Shown here: positions 51,613 through 60,081 of the stretch, piece after piece
How positions within the stretch are numbered: position 1 is the first letter of the stretch
Layout of the letters: each line of letters opens with the position of its first letter
DNA from: Candidatus Rhodoferax randersensis
Lineage (GTDB): Bacteria > Pseudomonadota > Gammaproteobacteria > Burkholderiales > Burkholderiaceae_C
Direction of reading: 5' to 3'
Length of the DNA: 64,000 nucleotides
Assembly (NCBI GenBank): GCA_016718155.1
Contig: JADKEH010000001.1
Location: 1 to 64,000, forward strand
Position numbers and translations under genes: made by a program
The notes under the pieces: model-generated
The model's database searches: none
The model's input: only the letters and a program-made list of their open reading frames with translations
What the model was told of the DNA's origin: nothing

Positions 51613-51654
51613 CCAGCCCTGGCACCAAGCCACCCTTACAACGAGGAAGACCCC

Positions 51655-52938
51655 ATGCTCACTGCACTGATACTGGTTTTTGTATTGACCTATACGGCCA
51701 TAGCCCTGGAGCACCCGCTGCACATCAACAAGTCGGCCAGCGCCCTGCTGGGCGCGGGGCTGCTGTGGACCATTTACGCCATGGGCCAGGGCGACCCGAA
51801 AGCGGTCAGTCACGAACTTGGCGAGTCGCTTATGGGCACGGCACAGATCGTGTTCTTCCTGATGGGCGCCATGACGATTGTGGAGGTGGTCGATGCGCAC
51901 AACGGCTTTGAGGTCATCACCTCGCGGATCAAGACCACCAAGCTGTCCACCCTGATGTGGATGGTGGGTTTCGTGTCCTTCTTTCTCAGCGCCATCCTGG
52001 ACAACCTGACCACCACCATCGTGATGGTGTCGCTGATGAAGAAGCTGCTGGACCAGCGCGAAGACCGCCTGTTCTTCGCCGGCATCATTGTTATTGCCGC
52101 CAACGCCGGTGGCGCCTGGACACCGATTGGCGACGTCACCACCACCATGCTGTGGATTGGCGGGCAGATCACCGCGGTCGAGATCATGAAGGGCTTGTTT
52201 GTGCCGTCCATGATCAATCTGCTGGTGCCGCTGGGCGTGACGGCCTGGCTGCTGGGTTCGCGCCCGGTGATTGCGCCCCAGCGCTCGCCCGACGAGGACA
52301 CCTTCGAGACCACGGCGTTCGAGCGCAATCTGATGTTCTTTTTGGGCCTGTCGATCCTGGTGGCCGTGCCGGTGTTCAAGACCGTGACGCACTTGCCGCC
52401 GTTTATGGGCATCCTGTTTGGCCTGGGCATGTTGTGGCTGGTGGGTGACCTGGTGCACCGCAAGGAAGAAGACCTGCGCAAGCAGCGCCTGACGCTGGCG
52501 CGGGCGCTGACCCGCATCGACATGAGCTCGATCGTCTTCTTCATCGGCATCCTGCTGAGCGTGGCGGTGCTGGAGCACACCCACATACTGTCGAGCATTG
52601 CGCAGTGGCTGGACAAGACCGTGGGCCGCCAGGACGTGATCGTGATGCTGATCGGCCTGGTCAGCGCCGTGGTGGACAACGTGCCACTGGTGGCCGCCAG
52701 CATGGGTATGTACAGCCTGACGCAGTACCCGCCTGACAGCTTTCTGTGGGAGTTCATGGCCTACTGCGCCGGCACCGGTGGCTCCATTCTGATCATTGGC
52801 TCGGCCGCCGGTGTGGCCGCCATGGGGCTGGAGAAGATCGACTTCATCTGGTACATGAAGCGAATCAGCGGCCTGGCGCTACTGGGCTACTTTGCGGGCG
52901 CGGTGGTCTACATCGTGCAGTTCAAGCTGTTGCATTGA
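51655..52938 (+). CDS. nhaD: NhaD-type Na+/H+ antiporter
   Basis: The protein has 427 residues and about 11-12 TM segments. NhaD/ArsB-family features are LSAILDNLTTTIVMVSLMKK, ANAGGAWTPIGDVTTTMLWI, LIGLVSAVVDNVPLVAASMG and CAGTGGSILIIGSAAGVAAM. The buried Asp and Thr residues in DNLTTTI and GDVTTT are the ion pathway in this family. It exports Na+ at alkaline pH. Lying between dctQM and dctP, it may recycle Na+ that drives the TRAP transporter (inference). Confidence 0.93.
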   Translation: MLTALILVFVLTYTAIALEHPLHINKSASALLGAGLLWTIYAMGQGDPKAVSHELGESLMGTAQIVFFLMGAMTIVEVVDAHNGFEVITSRIKTTKLSTLMWMVGFVSFFLSAILDNLTTTIVMVSLMKKLLDQREDRLFFAGIIVIAANAGGAWTPIGDVTTTMLWIGGQITAVEIMKGLFVPSMINLLVPLGVTAWLLGSRPVIAPQRSPDEDTFETTAFERNLMFFLGLSILVAVPVFKTVTHLPPFMGILFGLGMLWLVGDLVHRKEEDLRKQRLTLARALTRIDMSSIVFFIGILLSVAVLEHTHILSSIAQWLDKTVGRQDVIVMLIGLVSAVVDNVPLVAASMGMYSLTQYPPDSFLWEFMAYCAGTGGSILIIGSAAGVAAMGLEKIDFIWYMKRISGLALLGYFAGAVVYIVQFKLLH

Positions 52939-53001
52939 GCCTGCGCGCTCGGGGTGAACACTCAGGCCGCCGCCCGGTTATCACCGCCCAATCTCAAGAC
53001 C

Positions 53002-53031
53002 AAAAAAAGCCCCGCATCGCGGGGCTTTTTT
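53002..53031. terminator. bidirectional terminator between nhaD and dctP
   Basis: AAAAAAAGCCCCGC-AT-CGCGGGGC then TTTTTT, a strong GC stem with A- and T-runs on both sides. It lies between the convergent nhaD and dctP genes and serves both. Confidence 0.93.
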
Positions 53032-53052
53032 GCTGCAAGTTGGTGCTTGCGA

Positions 53053-54135
53053 TTACAGCTTCTGCGCCTGCATGAAGCCGTCGAAGCGAGCCTCTGTGAA
53101 GCGGAACCACAGGTTGCTGTCCGCGCGGAACTTGCTGTAGTCGGCGTAGATCTTCTTCCAGTCTTCGTTCTTGGCGTTGATCTCTTCGTAAAGGGCCATG
53201 GCTTCCTTGAACGCGGCTGCCATCACGTCGTTGGGGAAGGGGTGCAGCTTGGCGCCAGCGCCCACCAGGGTCTTCAGCGCAGCAGCATTGCGGCCGTCGT
53301 ACTTGGCTTGCATGTCCACGTGCGCATAGCTCGCCGCGCACTCAATAATGGCCTTGTTCTCGGCCGACAGACCGTCGTAGGATTTCTTGTTGACGTACAG
53401 GTCCAACTGAGGGCCGCCTTCCCACCAACCGGGATAGTAGTAGTGCGGCGCCACCTTGTAGAAGCCCAGCTTCTGGTCGTCATAGGGACCCACCCACTCG
53501 GCGGCGTCGATGGTGCCTTTTTCCAGCGCTTGGTAAATCTCGCCGCCCGGAATGTTTTGCGGCACACCGCCGATACGCTCCAGCACCTTGCCGCCGAAAC
53601 CGCCAATACGCATCTTCATGCCCTTGATGTCGGCCAGGGACTTGATCTCCTTGCGGTACCAGCCACCCATTTGCGCCCCGGTGTTACCCATGGGGAAGCT
53701 GATGATGTTGGACTTGGCATAAAACTCACGCATCAGCTTGAGGCCGTTGCCTTCGTACATCCAGGCCGTCATCTGGCGGCTGTTCAGGCCAAAGGGAATG
53801 GCGCAACCCAGCGCAAACGCCTCGTTCTTGCCGAAGAAGTAGTAAGGCGCGGTGTGGCAGCACTCGACGGTGCCGTTCTGCACGCCGTCGACCACGCCGA
53901 AGGGAGGCATCAACTCGCCACCTGCATGGGTGGTGATGGTGAACTTGCCGCCAGACATTTCGCTGACCTTCTTGGCGAACTCGTCGGCGCCACCGAAGAT
54001 GGTGTCCAGCGCCTTCGGAAAGCTCGAAGCCAGGCGCCAGCGAATGGCGGTACCCTGGGCGTGGGCAGCCGGGGCGGCACCCGCGGCTAGCACGCCGGCA
54101 ATGCCTGCGTGCTTGATGATGGAACGACGATCCAT
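53053..54135 (-). CDS. dctP: TRAP transporter substrate-binding protein
   Basis: From ATG 54135 (MDRRSIIKHAGIAGVLAAGA) the protein has 360 residues. The start is a twin-arginine-like or Sec signal (RRSIIK) ending at AAHAQG. The mature DctP/TakP-type body includes IRWRLASSFPKALDTIFGGA, PYYFFGKNEAFALGCAIPFG and EWVGPYDDQKLGFYKVAPHY. Sequences of this kind bind 2-oxo acids or lactate as a metal complex, but the ligand is not certain. It is encoded apart from dctQM, convergent with nhaD. The longer frame to 54576 is not coding. Confidence 0.93.
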   Translation of the reverse strand: MDRRSIIKHAGIAGVLAAGAAPAAHAQGTAIRWRLASSFPKALDTIFGGADEFAKKVSEMSGGKFTITTHAGGELMPPFGVVDGVQNGTVECCHTAPYYFFGKNEAFALGCAIPFGLNSRQMTAWMYEGNGLKLMREFYAKSNIISFPMGNTGAQMGGWYRKEIKSLADIKGMKMRIGGFGGKVLERIGGVPQNIPGGEIYQALEKGTIDAAEWVGPYDDQKLGFYKVAPHYYYPGWWEGGPQLDLYVNKKSYDGLSAENKAIIECAASYAHVDMQAKYDGRNAAALKTLVGAGAKLHPFPNDVMAAAFKEAMALYEEINAKNEDWKKIYADYSKFRADSNLWFRFTEARFDGFMQAQKL

Positions 54136-54347
54136 GTGGTTCACTCCTGGTGATTGTGGTTGAACAGCTCGTGCAGACAAACGCGCCCCACGAGGACCGG
54201 TAACAGTCAAGGCCGATTGTAGGAACGCCCTGCCTAGCCCCAGTGGGGGTTTTCCCTCGAAAAACCCCGCTGGAAACGAGTGTTCAGGAATCTGCAAGCT
54301 CCATCGCCGGGCTGTGCGATTTGACTCACGCAGCACATGAAATATTT

Positions 54348-56246
54348 TCAGCCAACCACCTTGAGCGCGGGGCGCGGTTCGTGCAGCAAGGTGCCAAAAC
54401 GCGCACGAATCGAGGCCCCGATTCCCGCCGCGTCCAGCCCTTGCAACGCCAACAGTTTGGCCGGGTCGCCGTGCTCGACAAACACATCGGGCAGACCCAA
54501 CTGCAGCAGGGGCTTGACGACGCCCGCCGCTTGCAGGGCCTCGCCCACGGCGCTGCCGGCGCCGCCCATGACGCAACCTTCTTCCAGGGTCACCAACGCC
54601 TCGTGCTGCGCCGCCACCTGTAGCAGCAGTGGCACATCGAGTGGCTTGGCCCAGCGCATGTTGACCACCGTGAGGTTCAGCGCCTCGGCCACCTGCAGGG
54701 CCGGGTGGAGCAAGGTGCCAAAGGCCAGGATCGCGATGCCCTTGCCTTCGCGCCGCCGCTCACCTTTGCCAAAGGGCAGGCTGGCCAGGGACGGCTGGAC
54801 CGCCACCCCCGCACCAGCGCCGCGCGGATAGCGCACGGCCACCGGGTGGTCCTGCTCGAAGGCGCTGCTGAGCAACTGTCGGCATTCGTTCTCGTCGGCT
54901 GGGCAGGCCACACTCATGTTGGGGATGCAGCGCAGGTAGGCGATGTCGTAGGCCCCGGCGTGGGTGGCGCCGTCGGCGCCGACCAGACCGGCGCGGTCCA
55001 GCGCAAACACCACCGGCAGGTTCTGCAATGCCACGTCGTGAATCAACTGGTCATAGGCGCGTTGCAGGAAGGTGGAGTAGATCGCCACCACCGGTTTAAG
55101 CCCTTCACAGGCCATGCCAGCGGCGAAGGTCACCGCGTGCTGCTCGGCAATACCGACGTCAAAATAACGCTTGGGGAAACGCTGCTCAAACTCCACCATA
55201 CCGGAGCCTTCGCGCATGGCCGGCGTGATGCCCACCAGGCGTTCGTCCTTGGCGGCCATGTCGCACAGCCACTGGCCAAACACCTGCGTGAAGCTGGGCT
55301 TGGCGCTGGAGGCCGCCTGTTTGAGGCCAACGGCGGGATCGAACTTGCCCGGCCCGTGGTAGGCCACCGGGTCCGCCTCGGCCAGCTTGTAGCCCTGGCC
55401 CTTTTTGGTGACCACGTGCAGGAACTGCGGCCCGCTTAGATGCTTGATGTTTTCCAGGGTCGGGATCAGGGAATCGAGGTCATGGCCATCAATCGGGCCG
55501 ATGTAGTTGAAGCCAAATTTTTCGAACAAGGTGGCCGGCACCACCATGCCCTTGGCATGTTCCTCAATCCGTTTGGCCAGCTCAAACAGGGGGGGTGCCG
55601 CCTTGAGCACGGTCTTGCCCACGTTTTTGGCGGCGGCATAAAACTGACCACTCATGAGCTGGGCCAGGTAACGGTTGAGCGCACCCACTGGCGGGCTGAT
55701 GCTCATGTCGTTGTCGTTCAGGATCACCAGCAGGTTGCAGTCCGCCACCCCAGCGTTGTTGAGCGCCTCAAAGGCCATGCCGGCGGTCATGGCGCCGTCG
55801 CCGATGATGGCCACGGCGTAGCGGTTCTCGCCCTTTTGTTTGGCCGCCAGGGCCATGCCCAGGGCGGCCGAGATCGAGGTGCTGGAGTGTGCCGTGCCAA
55901 AGGTATCAAAAGAGCTCTCGCTGCGTTGCGGGAAACCGCTCAAGCCACCCAGTTGGCGCAAAGTGCCCATGCGCTCGCGCCGGCCAGTCAGGATCTTGTG
56001 CGCGTAGGTCTGGTGGCCCACATCCCACACCAGCCGATCCTCGGGGGTGTTGAACACATAGTGCAGCGCCACAGTCAGCTCTACGGTGCCGAGGTTGGAA
56101 CTCAGGTGGCCGCCGGTCTTGGACACGCTGTCCAAGATAAAGGCACGCACCTCGGCGGCCAGCTCACCCAACTGCGCGCGCGGCAGCAGCCGCAGGCCCG
56201 CCGGGTCGTGGATGTGGTGCAACAAAGGGTACAACTGGTTTGGCAT
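54348..56246 (-). CDS. dxs: 1-deoxy-D-xylulose-5-phosphate synthase
   Basis: From ATG 56246 (MPNQLYPLLHHIHDPAGLRL) the protein has 632 residues, normal for Dxs. The ThDP motif is AIIGDGAMTAGMAFEALNNA with LLVILNDNDMSISPPVGALN; further on are YIGPIDGHDLDSLIPTLENI, VGIAEQHAVTFAAGMACEGL and FALDRAGLVGADGATHAGAY. It condenses pyruvate and glyceraldehyde-3-phosphate, the first step of the MEP pathway. The gene is in frame with the upstream ispA with no stop between. The order xseB-ispA-dxs is common in Betaproteobacteria. Confidence 0.96.
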   Translation of the reverse strand: MPNQLYPLLHHIHDPAGLRLLPRAQLGELAAEVRAFILDSVSKTGGHLSSNLGTVELTVALHYVFNTPEDRLVWDVGHQTYAHKILTGRRERMGTLRQLGGLSGFPQRSESSFDTFGTAHSSTSISAALGMALAAKQKGENRYAVAIIGDGAMTAGMAFEALNNAGVADCNLLVILNDNDMSISPPVGALNRYLAQLMSGQFYAAAKNVGKTVLKAAPPLFELAKRIEEHAKGMVVPATLFEKFGFNYIGPIDGHDLDSLIPTLENIKHLSGPQFLHVVTKKGQGYKLAEADPVAYHGPGKFDPAVGLKQAASSAKPSFTQVFGQWLCDMAAKDERLVGITPAMREGSGMVEFEQRFPKRYFDVGIAEQHAVTFAAGMACEGLKPVVAIYSTFLQRAYDQLIHDVALQNLPVVFALDRAGLVGADGATHAGAYDIAYLRCIPNMSVACPADENECRQLLSSAFEQDHPVAVRYPRGAGAGVAVQPSLASLPFGKGERRREGKGIAILAFGTLLHPALQVAEALNLTVVNMRWAKPLDVPLLLQVAAQHEALVTLEEGCVMGGAGSAVGEALQAAGVVKPLLQLGLPDVFVEHGDPAKLLALQGLDAAGIGASIRARFGTLLHEPRPALKVVG

Positions 56247-57266
56247 TGCAGGTTTCTCTTGCGGCGGTATCGGTTCAATCCAGGTCCGCTCGTGCCCATG
56301 TCGGCCGGGGCTGCAGGCCGTGGCGTCACTGTTGGGCCAAACCGCTTGCTGCCCAGGCGGCATGCGGGCAGGGGGGCCATGGGGTTCTGCGCAGGGTGGG
56401 GAAGGAACCGGGGGGGGGCCGGGGGTCCGCGCATACTGGCGCGAGGGCTCCAGGCCCAGCACAGAGACATAGGTCGGCTTGTCCTGACAAGCGTCCTTGC
56501 CAGCGGTCTTGCCCAGGGTGGCCGAGTCGGCCGTCACGTCCAGAATATCGTCCACGACCTGAAATGCCAGGCCAACGGCCGCGCCGTAGTCACTCAAGGC
56601 ATTGCGTGCGGTGGCGTTGGGCGCGCCACAGGCGGCCCCCATCATCACGCTGGCCTGCAGCAAGGCGCCGGTCTTGAGCTGGTGCATTTCACGCAGTTGA
56701 CGCTCGGTCAGGCTGACCCCCACACTGGCCAGATCAATCGCCTGCCCACCGGCCATGCCACCACTGCCGGCGGCACGCGCCAGCAAACGGCACAGCGTCG
56801 CTTGGGTCGACGGGTCCACGCCCCGCTCAGGTGTCAGCAACTCGAACGCCAACGCCTGCAGGGCGTCGCCCGCTAGCAAGGCGCTGGCCTCGCCGAACTT
56901 CACGTGCACGGTCGGCTTGCCACGGCGCAGCACATCGTTGTCCATGCACGGCATGTCGTCATGCACCAGCGAGTAGGCATGAATCAGTTCCACGGCACAG
57001 GCAGCGCGCAGCGGCGCCTGACGCTGCCCGCCCGGATCAGTCGGTTCTGGAGGGTTCACCGCCTCACAGGCTGCCATCACCAGCAAGGGGCGTAGCCGCT
57101 TGCCGCCGTCCAGCACGGCGTAACGCATGGCTTCGATCAGTGCGGCAGGGGCATCGTGGTCGGCTCCGTCATTGGCGTCGGCACTGACCCAACGACTCAA
57201 GGCGGCCTCTACCGCCTGCAAATGCGTCTGACACCACAGGCCAAAATCCAGGCAAGTGGCGTACAT
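56247..57266 (-). CDS. ispA: farnesyl diphosphate synthase, C-terminus abnormal and in frame with dxs
   Basis: From ATG 57266, overlapping the xseB stop as TGATG. The polyprenyl synthase motifs are present: GGKRLRPLLVMAACEAV, the first Asp-rich motif LVHDDMPCMDND, and the second FQVVDDILDVTADSATLGKT. After DKPTYVSVLGLEPSRQYA (about residue 275) homology ends. A Pro-rich stretch follows (about 56246-56440) with runs such as nine G on the + strand near 56410, and it reads into dxs without a stop. The normal last 20-25 residues and the stop are missing, either from assembly error or a real rearrangement. Makes FPP from IPP and DMAPP. Confidence 0.88.
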
Positions 57267-57508
57267 CACTCTGGAGTCCACGACTTGAGCACGCCCTGAT
57301 CGAGCACCTTGATCTGGTCCTCCACCGCTTCAAGTTTGTCACGGCAGTACCTGAGCAGGTCCGCGCCGCGCCGGTACCCGCTGGACAACTGCTCCAGCGG
57401 AAGGTCGCCCGCCTCCATCTGGACCAGCAGTTGCTCCAGCTCCTGCAGGGCGGCCTCGTAGCTGGCAGGCACATCAGGTGCGGCGGGGGAAGGGGAAGCC
57501 TTGGGCAT
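57266..57508 (-). CDS. xseB: exodeoxyribonuclease VII small subunit
   Basis: From ATG 57508 the protein has 80 residues, typical for XseB: SYEAALQELEQLLVQMEAGD, then LPLEQLSSGYRRGADLLRYC, a helical hairpin. It pairs with XseA to degrade single-stranded DNA. First gene of the xseB-ispA-dxs group. The 255 bp between it and the divergent Rieske gene at 57765 hold a repeat (57704-57753) and nothing else recognised. Confidence 0.93.
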   Translation of the reverse strand: MPKASPSPAAPDVPASYEAALQELEQLLVQMEAGDLPLEQLSSGYRRGADLLRYCRDKLEAVEDQIKVLDQGVLKSWTPE

Positions 57509-57703
57509 GGGATTGCGGAACACGAAAACCGCCAATTTTAGGCGCTGGGCGGCCACGGCTGTGCAAACCGCCCGCAAGCACCCACTTAATGCCCATCCGC
57601 CAGCGATGCCGGCAGGTACAATCTGGCCTCTTCTTGCTGGGCCAATCCGGCACCTCTTGTACCGCGCCACAGCGCATCTCCCTGTGGGGAATCCTGAGAC
57701 ATT

Positions 57704-57753
57704 GCGGGTCAGACCACTCGCGCCGCGATGTGCTCTGACCCCAACTGATTAGG
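57704..57753. repeat. 51-bp palindromic repeat, copy 2
   Basis: GCGGGTCAGACCACTCGCGC, then CGCGATGTGCTCTGACCCCA, then ACTGATTAGG. It is the reverse complement of 9079-9129 except for about three changes in the loop. Its right end is 11 bp before the Rieske oxygenase ATG, so it lies in that gene's leader. Confidence 0.8.
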
Positions 57754-57764
57754 TCTGACTAACA

Positions 57765-58922
57765 ATGTCTGATTTAAGTCTTCAACTGCAGCAGGCCACA
57801 GGCCAACTACCAGTTAGCTGTTACTTCGACGAAGCGCTGTACCAGCGCGAGCTGCAAACCCTTTTTGCGCGTGGTCCACGCTACGTCGGCCACGCGCTGG
57901 CTGTGCCCAACGTAGGCGACTATGCCACCCTGCCACAGGAGGGCAGTGGCCGGGCGCTGGTGCACACACCTACCGGGATCGAGCTGATCTCCAACGTCTG
58001 CCGCCACCGCCAGGCGCTCATGCTGACAGGGCGCGGTTCGGTCAACACCACGCATGCCGGCGCGGCCGCTGGCAACATCGTCTGCCCCTTGCACCGCTGG
58101 ACCTACAGCGCCGGTGCCGAGCACAGCGCCGGCACTCTGCTTGGTGCCCCGCACTTCCCGCACGATCCCTGCCTGAACCTCAACAACTACAAGCTGCGCG
58201 ACTGGAATGGCCTGCTGTTTGAGGACAACGGCCGCGACATCGCCACCGACCTGGCCAACATGGGTCCGCGCGCCGACCTCAACTTCGACGGCTTTGTGCT
58301 CGACCGGGTCGAACTGCACGAATGCAACTACAACTGGAAGACCTTCATCGAGGTCTACCTGGAGGACTACCACGTGGGCCCGTTCCACCCCGGACTGGGC
58401 GGCTTCGTCACCTGCGACGACCTGCGCTGGGAGTTCAAGGAACACTATTCGGTGCAGACCGTCGGTCCGGCGCGGCAGGCGGGCCCGGCCGGCAGCCCGG
58501 TCTACCAGCGCTGGCAGGATGCGCTCAAGGCCTACCGCAATGGCGTGGCACCCAAGTTTGGCGCCATCTGGCTGACCTACTACCCGCACATCATGGTGGA
58601 GTGGTACCCGCATGTGCTGACCGTCTCCACGCTGCACCCCATCAGCGCAAGCAAGACGCTCAACATGGTGGAGTTCTATTACCCGGAAGAAATCCACGCC
58701 TTCGAGCGCGAATTCGTCGAAGCCCAGCAGGCCGCCTACATGGAAACCTGCCTGGAAGACGACGAAATCGGTGAACGCATGGACGCCGGCCGGCGCGCCC
58801 TGCTGCAGCGCGGCGACAACGAAGTCGGCCCCTACCAGAGCCCGATGGAAGACGGCATGCAGCACTTCCACGACTGGTACCGTGCCCGCATGGGTAGCGC
58901 CGCCCCGCCCTCAAGGACGTAG
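57765..58922 (+). CDS. Rieske non-heme iron oxygenase, alpha subunit
   Basis: The protein has 385 residues. The Rieske ligands are NVCRHR near residue 78 and VCPLHRW near 106, with 25 residues between them instead of the usual 15-17. The mononuclear iron site is LEDYHVGPFHPGLGG near 200-210, with a later Asp expected in the C-terminal region. This resembles the aromatic ring-hydroxylating and choline-monooxygenase-like group, but no reductase or beta subunit is adjacent. Substrate unknown. Start ATG 57765 lies just after the repeat; no strong ribosome binding site was seen. Confidence 0.88.
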   Translation: MSDLSLQLQQATGQLPVSCYFDEALYQRELQTLFARGPRYVGHALAVPNVGDYATLPQEGSGRALVHTPTGIELISNVCRHRQALMLTGRGSVNTTHAGAAAGNIVCPLHRWTYSAGAEHSAGTLLGAPHFPHDPCLNLNNYKLRDWNGLLFEDNGRDIATDLANMGPRADLNFDGFVLDRVELHECNYNWKTFIEVYLEDYHVGPFHPGLGGFVTCDDLRWEFKEHYSVQTVGPARQAGPAGSPVYQRWQDALKAYRNGVAPKFGAIWLTYYPHIMVEWYPHVLTVSTLHPISASKTLNMVEFYYPEEIHAFEREFVEAQQAAYMETCLEDDEIGERMDAGRRALLQRGDNEVGPYQSPMEDGMQHFHDWYRARMGSAAPPSRT

Positions 58923-58964
58923 CGCATGCCCGCCTACCCCGTCACTGCAAGCGCAGCCACGCCT

Positions 58965-59135
58965 CGTCATTGCGAGCGCAGCGCGGCAATCCATGGCCCC
59001 AAAGTACCTGGATCGCCACGGCCTGCGGCCTCGCGATGACGGGGAAGAGGGCTGTCATTGCGAGCGCAGCGCGGCAATCCATGTCTGCGGCGCGCCATCA
59101 TGGATTGCCGCGTCGCTGCGCTCCTCGCAATGACG
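58965..59135. repeat. ATTGC...GCAAT dispersed repeat, double copy
   Basis: Two tandem units share TCATTGCGAGCGCAGCGCGG then CAATCCATG, at about 58967 and 59058. The second closes with GCGCTCCTCGCAATGACG. It fills most of the 254-bp gap between the Rieske gene and the DMT transporter. It is the best-conserved locus of this family in the window. Confidence 0.85.
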
Positions 59136-59176
59136 AAACGTTTGGTTTGGTGACTCCGGCGCTGAGACCCTGAAGC

Positions 59177-60064
59177 ATGCAAGCACTGTGGATGGTGTTG
59201 GCCTCGTTCCTGTTTGCGACCATGGGCGTGGGCATCAAGGTGGCGTCTGGCAGCTTCGGCACCGCTGAACTGGTCTTTTACCGTGGGGTGATCGGAGTCC
59301 TGTTCCTGGGCCTGGTGTTGCGCTCGCAGGGCATCCCGCTGCGCTCGCCGGTGCCCATGATGCACCTGTGGCGGGTGATCATTGGCGTCGCTTCGCTGGC
59401 GACTTGGTTTCACGCCATCGCCCAGTTGCCGCTGGCTACCGCCATGACCCTGAACTACATGAGTGGCGTGTGGGTGGCGGCTTTTGTGGTGGGTGGCGCC
59501 CTGCTGTATGGCCGTCTGGAGCGCCAGGGCGCGCTGATGGCCACCGTGCTGGCTGGTTTTGCCGGTGTGGTGATGACGCTGCGCCCGACGCTGGAGCAAA
59601 ACCAGTTGTTTGCGGGCTTGATTGGCCTGCTGTCGGGCATGGGTGCTGCCCTGGCCTACTTGCAGGTGGCCGCGCTGGGCCGGGTTGGCGAGCCCGAGGG
59701 TCGCACCGTGTTCTATTTCGCCCTGGGCACCATGGTGGCCGGGGGAGTCGGCATCCTGTTCACTGGCCTGACTGCCTGGTCAAGCGTGAGCTGGCAGGCC
59801 GCCGCGTGGCTGATTCCCATCGGCCTGTTGGCCTCTGGCGGACAGTGGTGCATGACCCGTGCCTACAGCCATGGCGCCACGCTGGTGGTGGCCAACCTGC
59901 AATACTCCGGCATCGTGTTTGCGGCCATTTACAGCCTGGTGCTGTTTGGCGACCAGATACCCCTGATCGGCTGGGCCGGCATGGCCGTGATCATCTGCAG
60001 CGGCGTTGCCGCCACGGTCCTGCGATCACGCGCCTTGCCCAATGCACCGGCTGAGGAACACTAA
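59177..60064 (+). CDS. DMT-superfamily (EamA) transporter
   Basis: The protein has 295 residues and ten predicted TM segments in two EamA repeats: WMVLASFLFATMGVGIKVAS through the first half, and LIGLLSGMGAALAYLQVAAL beginning the second, with SLVLFGDQIPLIGWAGMAVI near the end. The direction is probably export of a metabolite. It is followed 17 bp later by a sulfurtransferase gene, perhaps the same transcript. Substrate unknown. Confidence 0.9.
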   Translation: MQALWMVLASFLFATMGVGIKVASGSFGTAELVFYRGVIGVLFLGLVLRSQGIPLRSPVPMMHLWRVIIGVASLATWFHAIAQLPLATAMTLNYMSGVWVAAFVVGGALLYGRLERQGALMATVLAGFAGVVMTLRPTLEQNQLFAGLIGLLSGMGAALAYLQVAALGRVGEPEGRTVFYFALGTMVAGGVGILFTGLTAWSSVSWQAAAWLIPIGLLASGGQWCMTRAYSHGATLVVANLQYSGIVFAAIYSLVLFGDQIPLIGWAGMAVIICSGVAATVLRSRALPNAPAEEH

Positions 60065-60081
60065 CTTTCTTGAACCAAACC

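Noticed and set aside
53053..54576. DctP reading extended to 507 codons
   Set aside because: The signal peptide starts at 54135; the upstream part is noncoding promoter and Arg-rich shadow sequence.
56102..56470. Alternative C-terminal frames for ispA
   Set aside because: None of the three frames shows a convincing IspA C-terminus, so no correction could be proposed.
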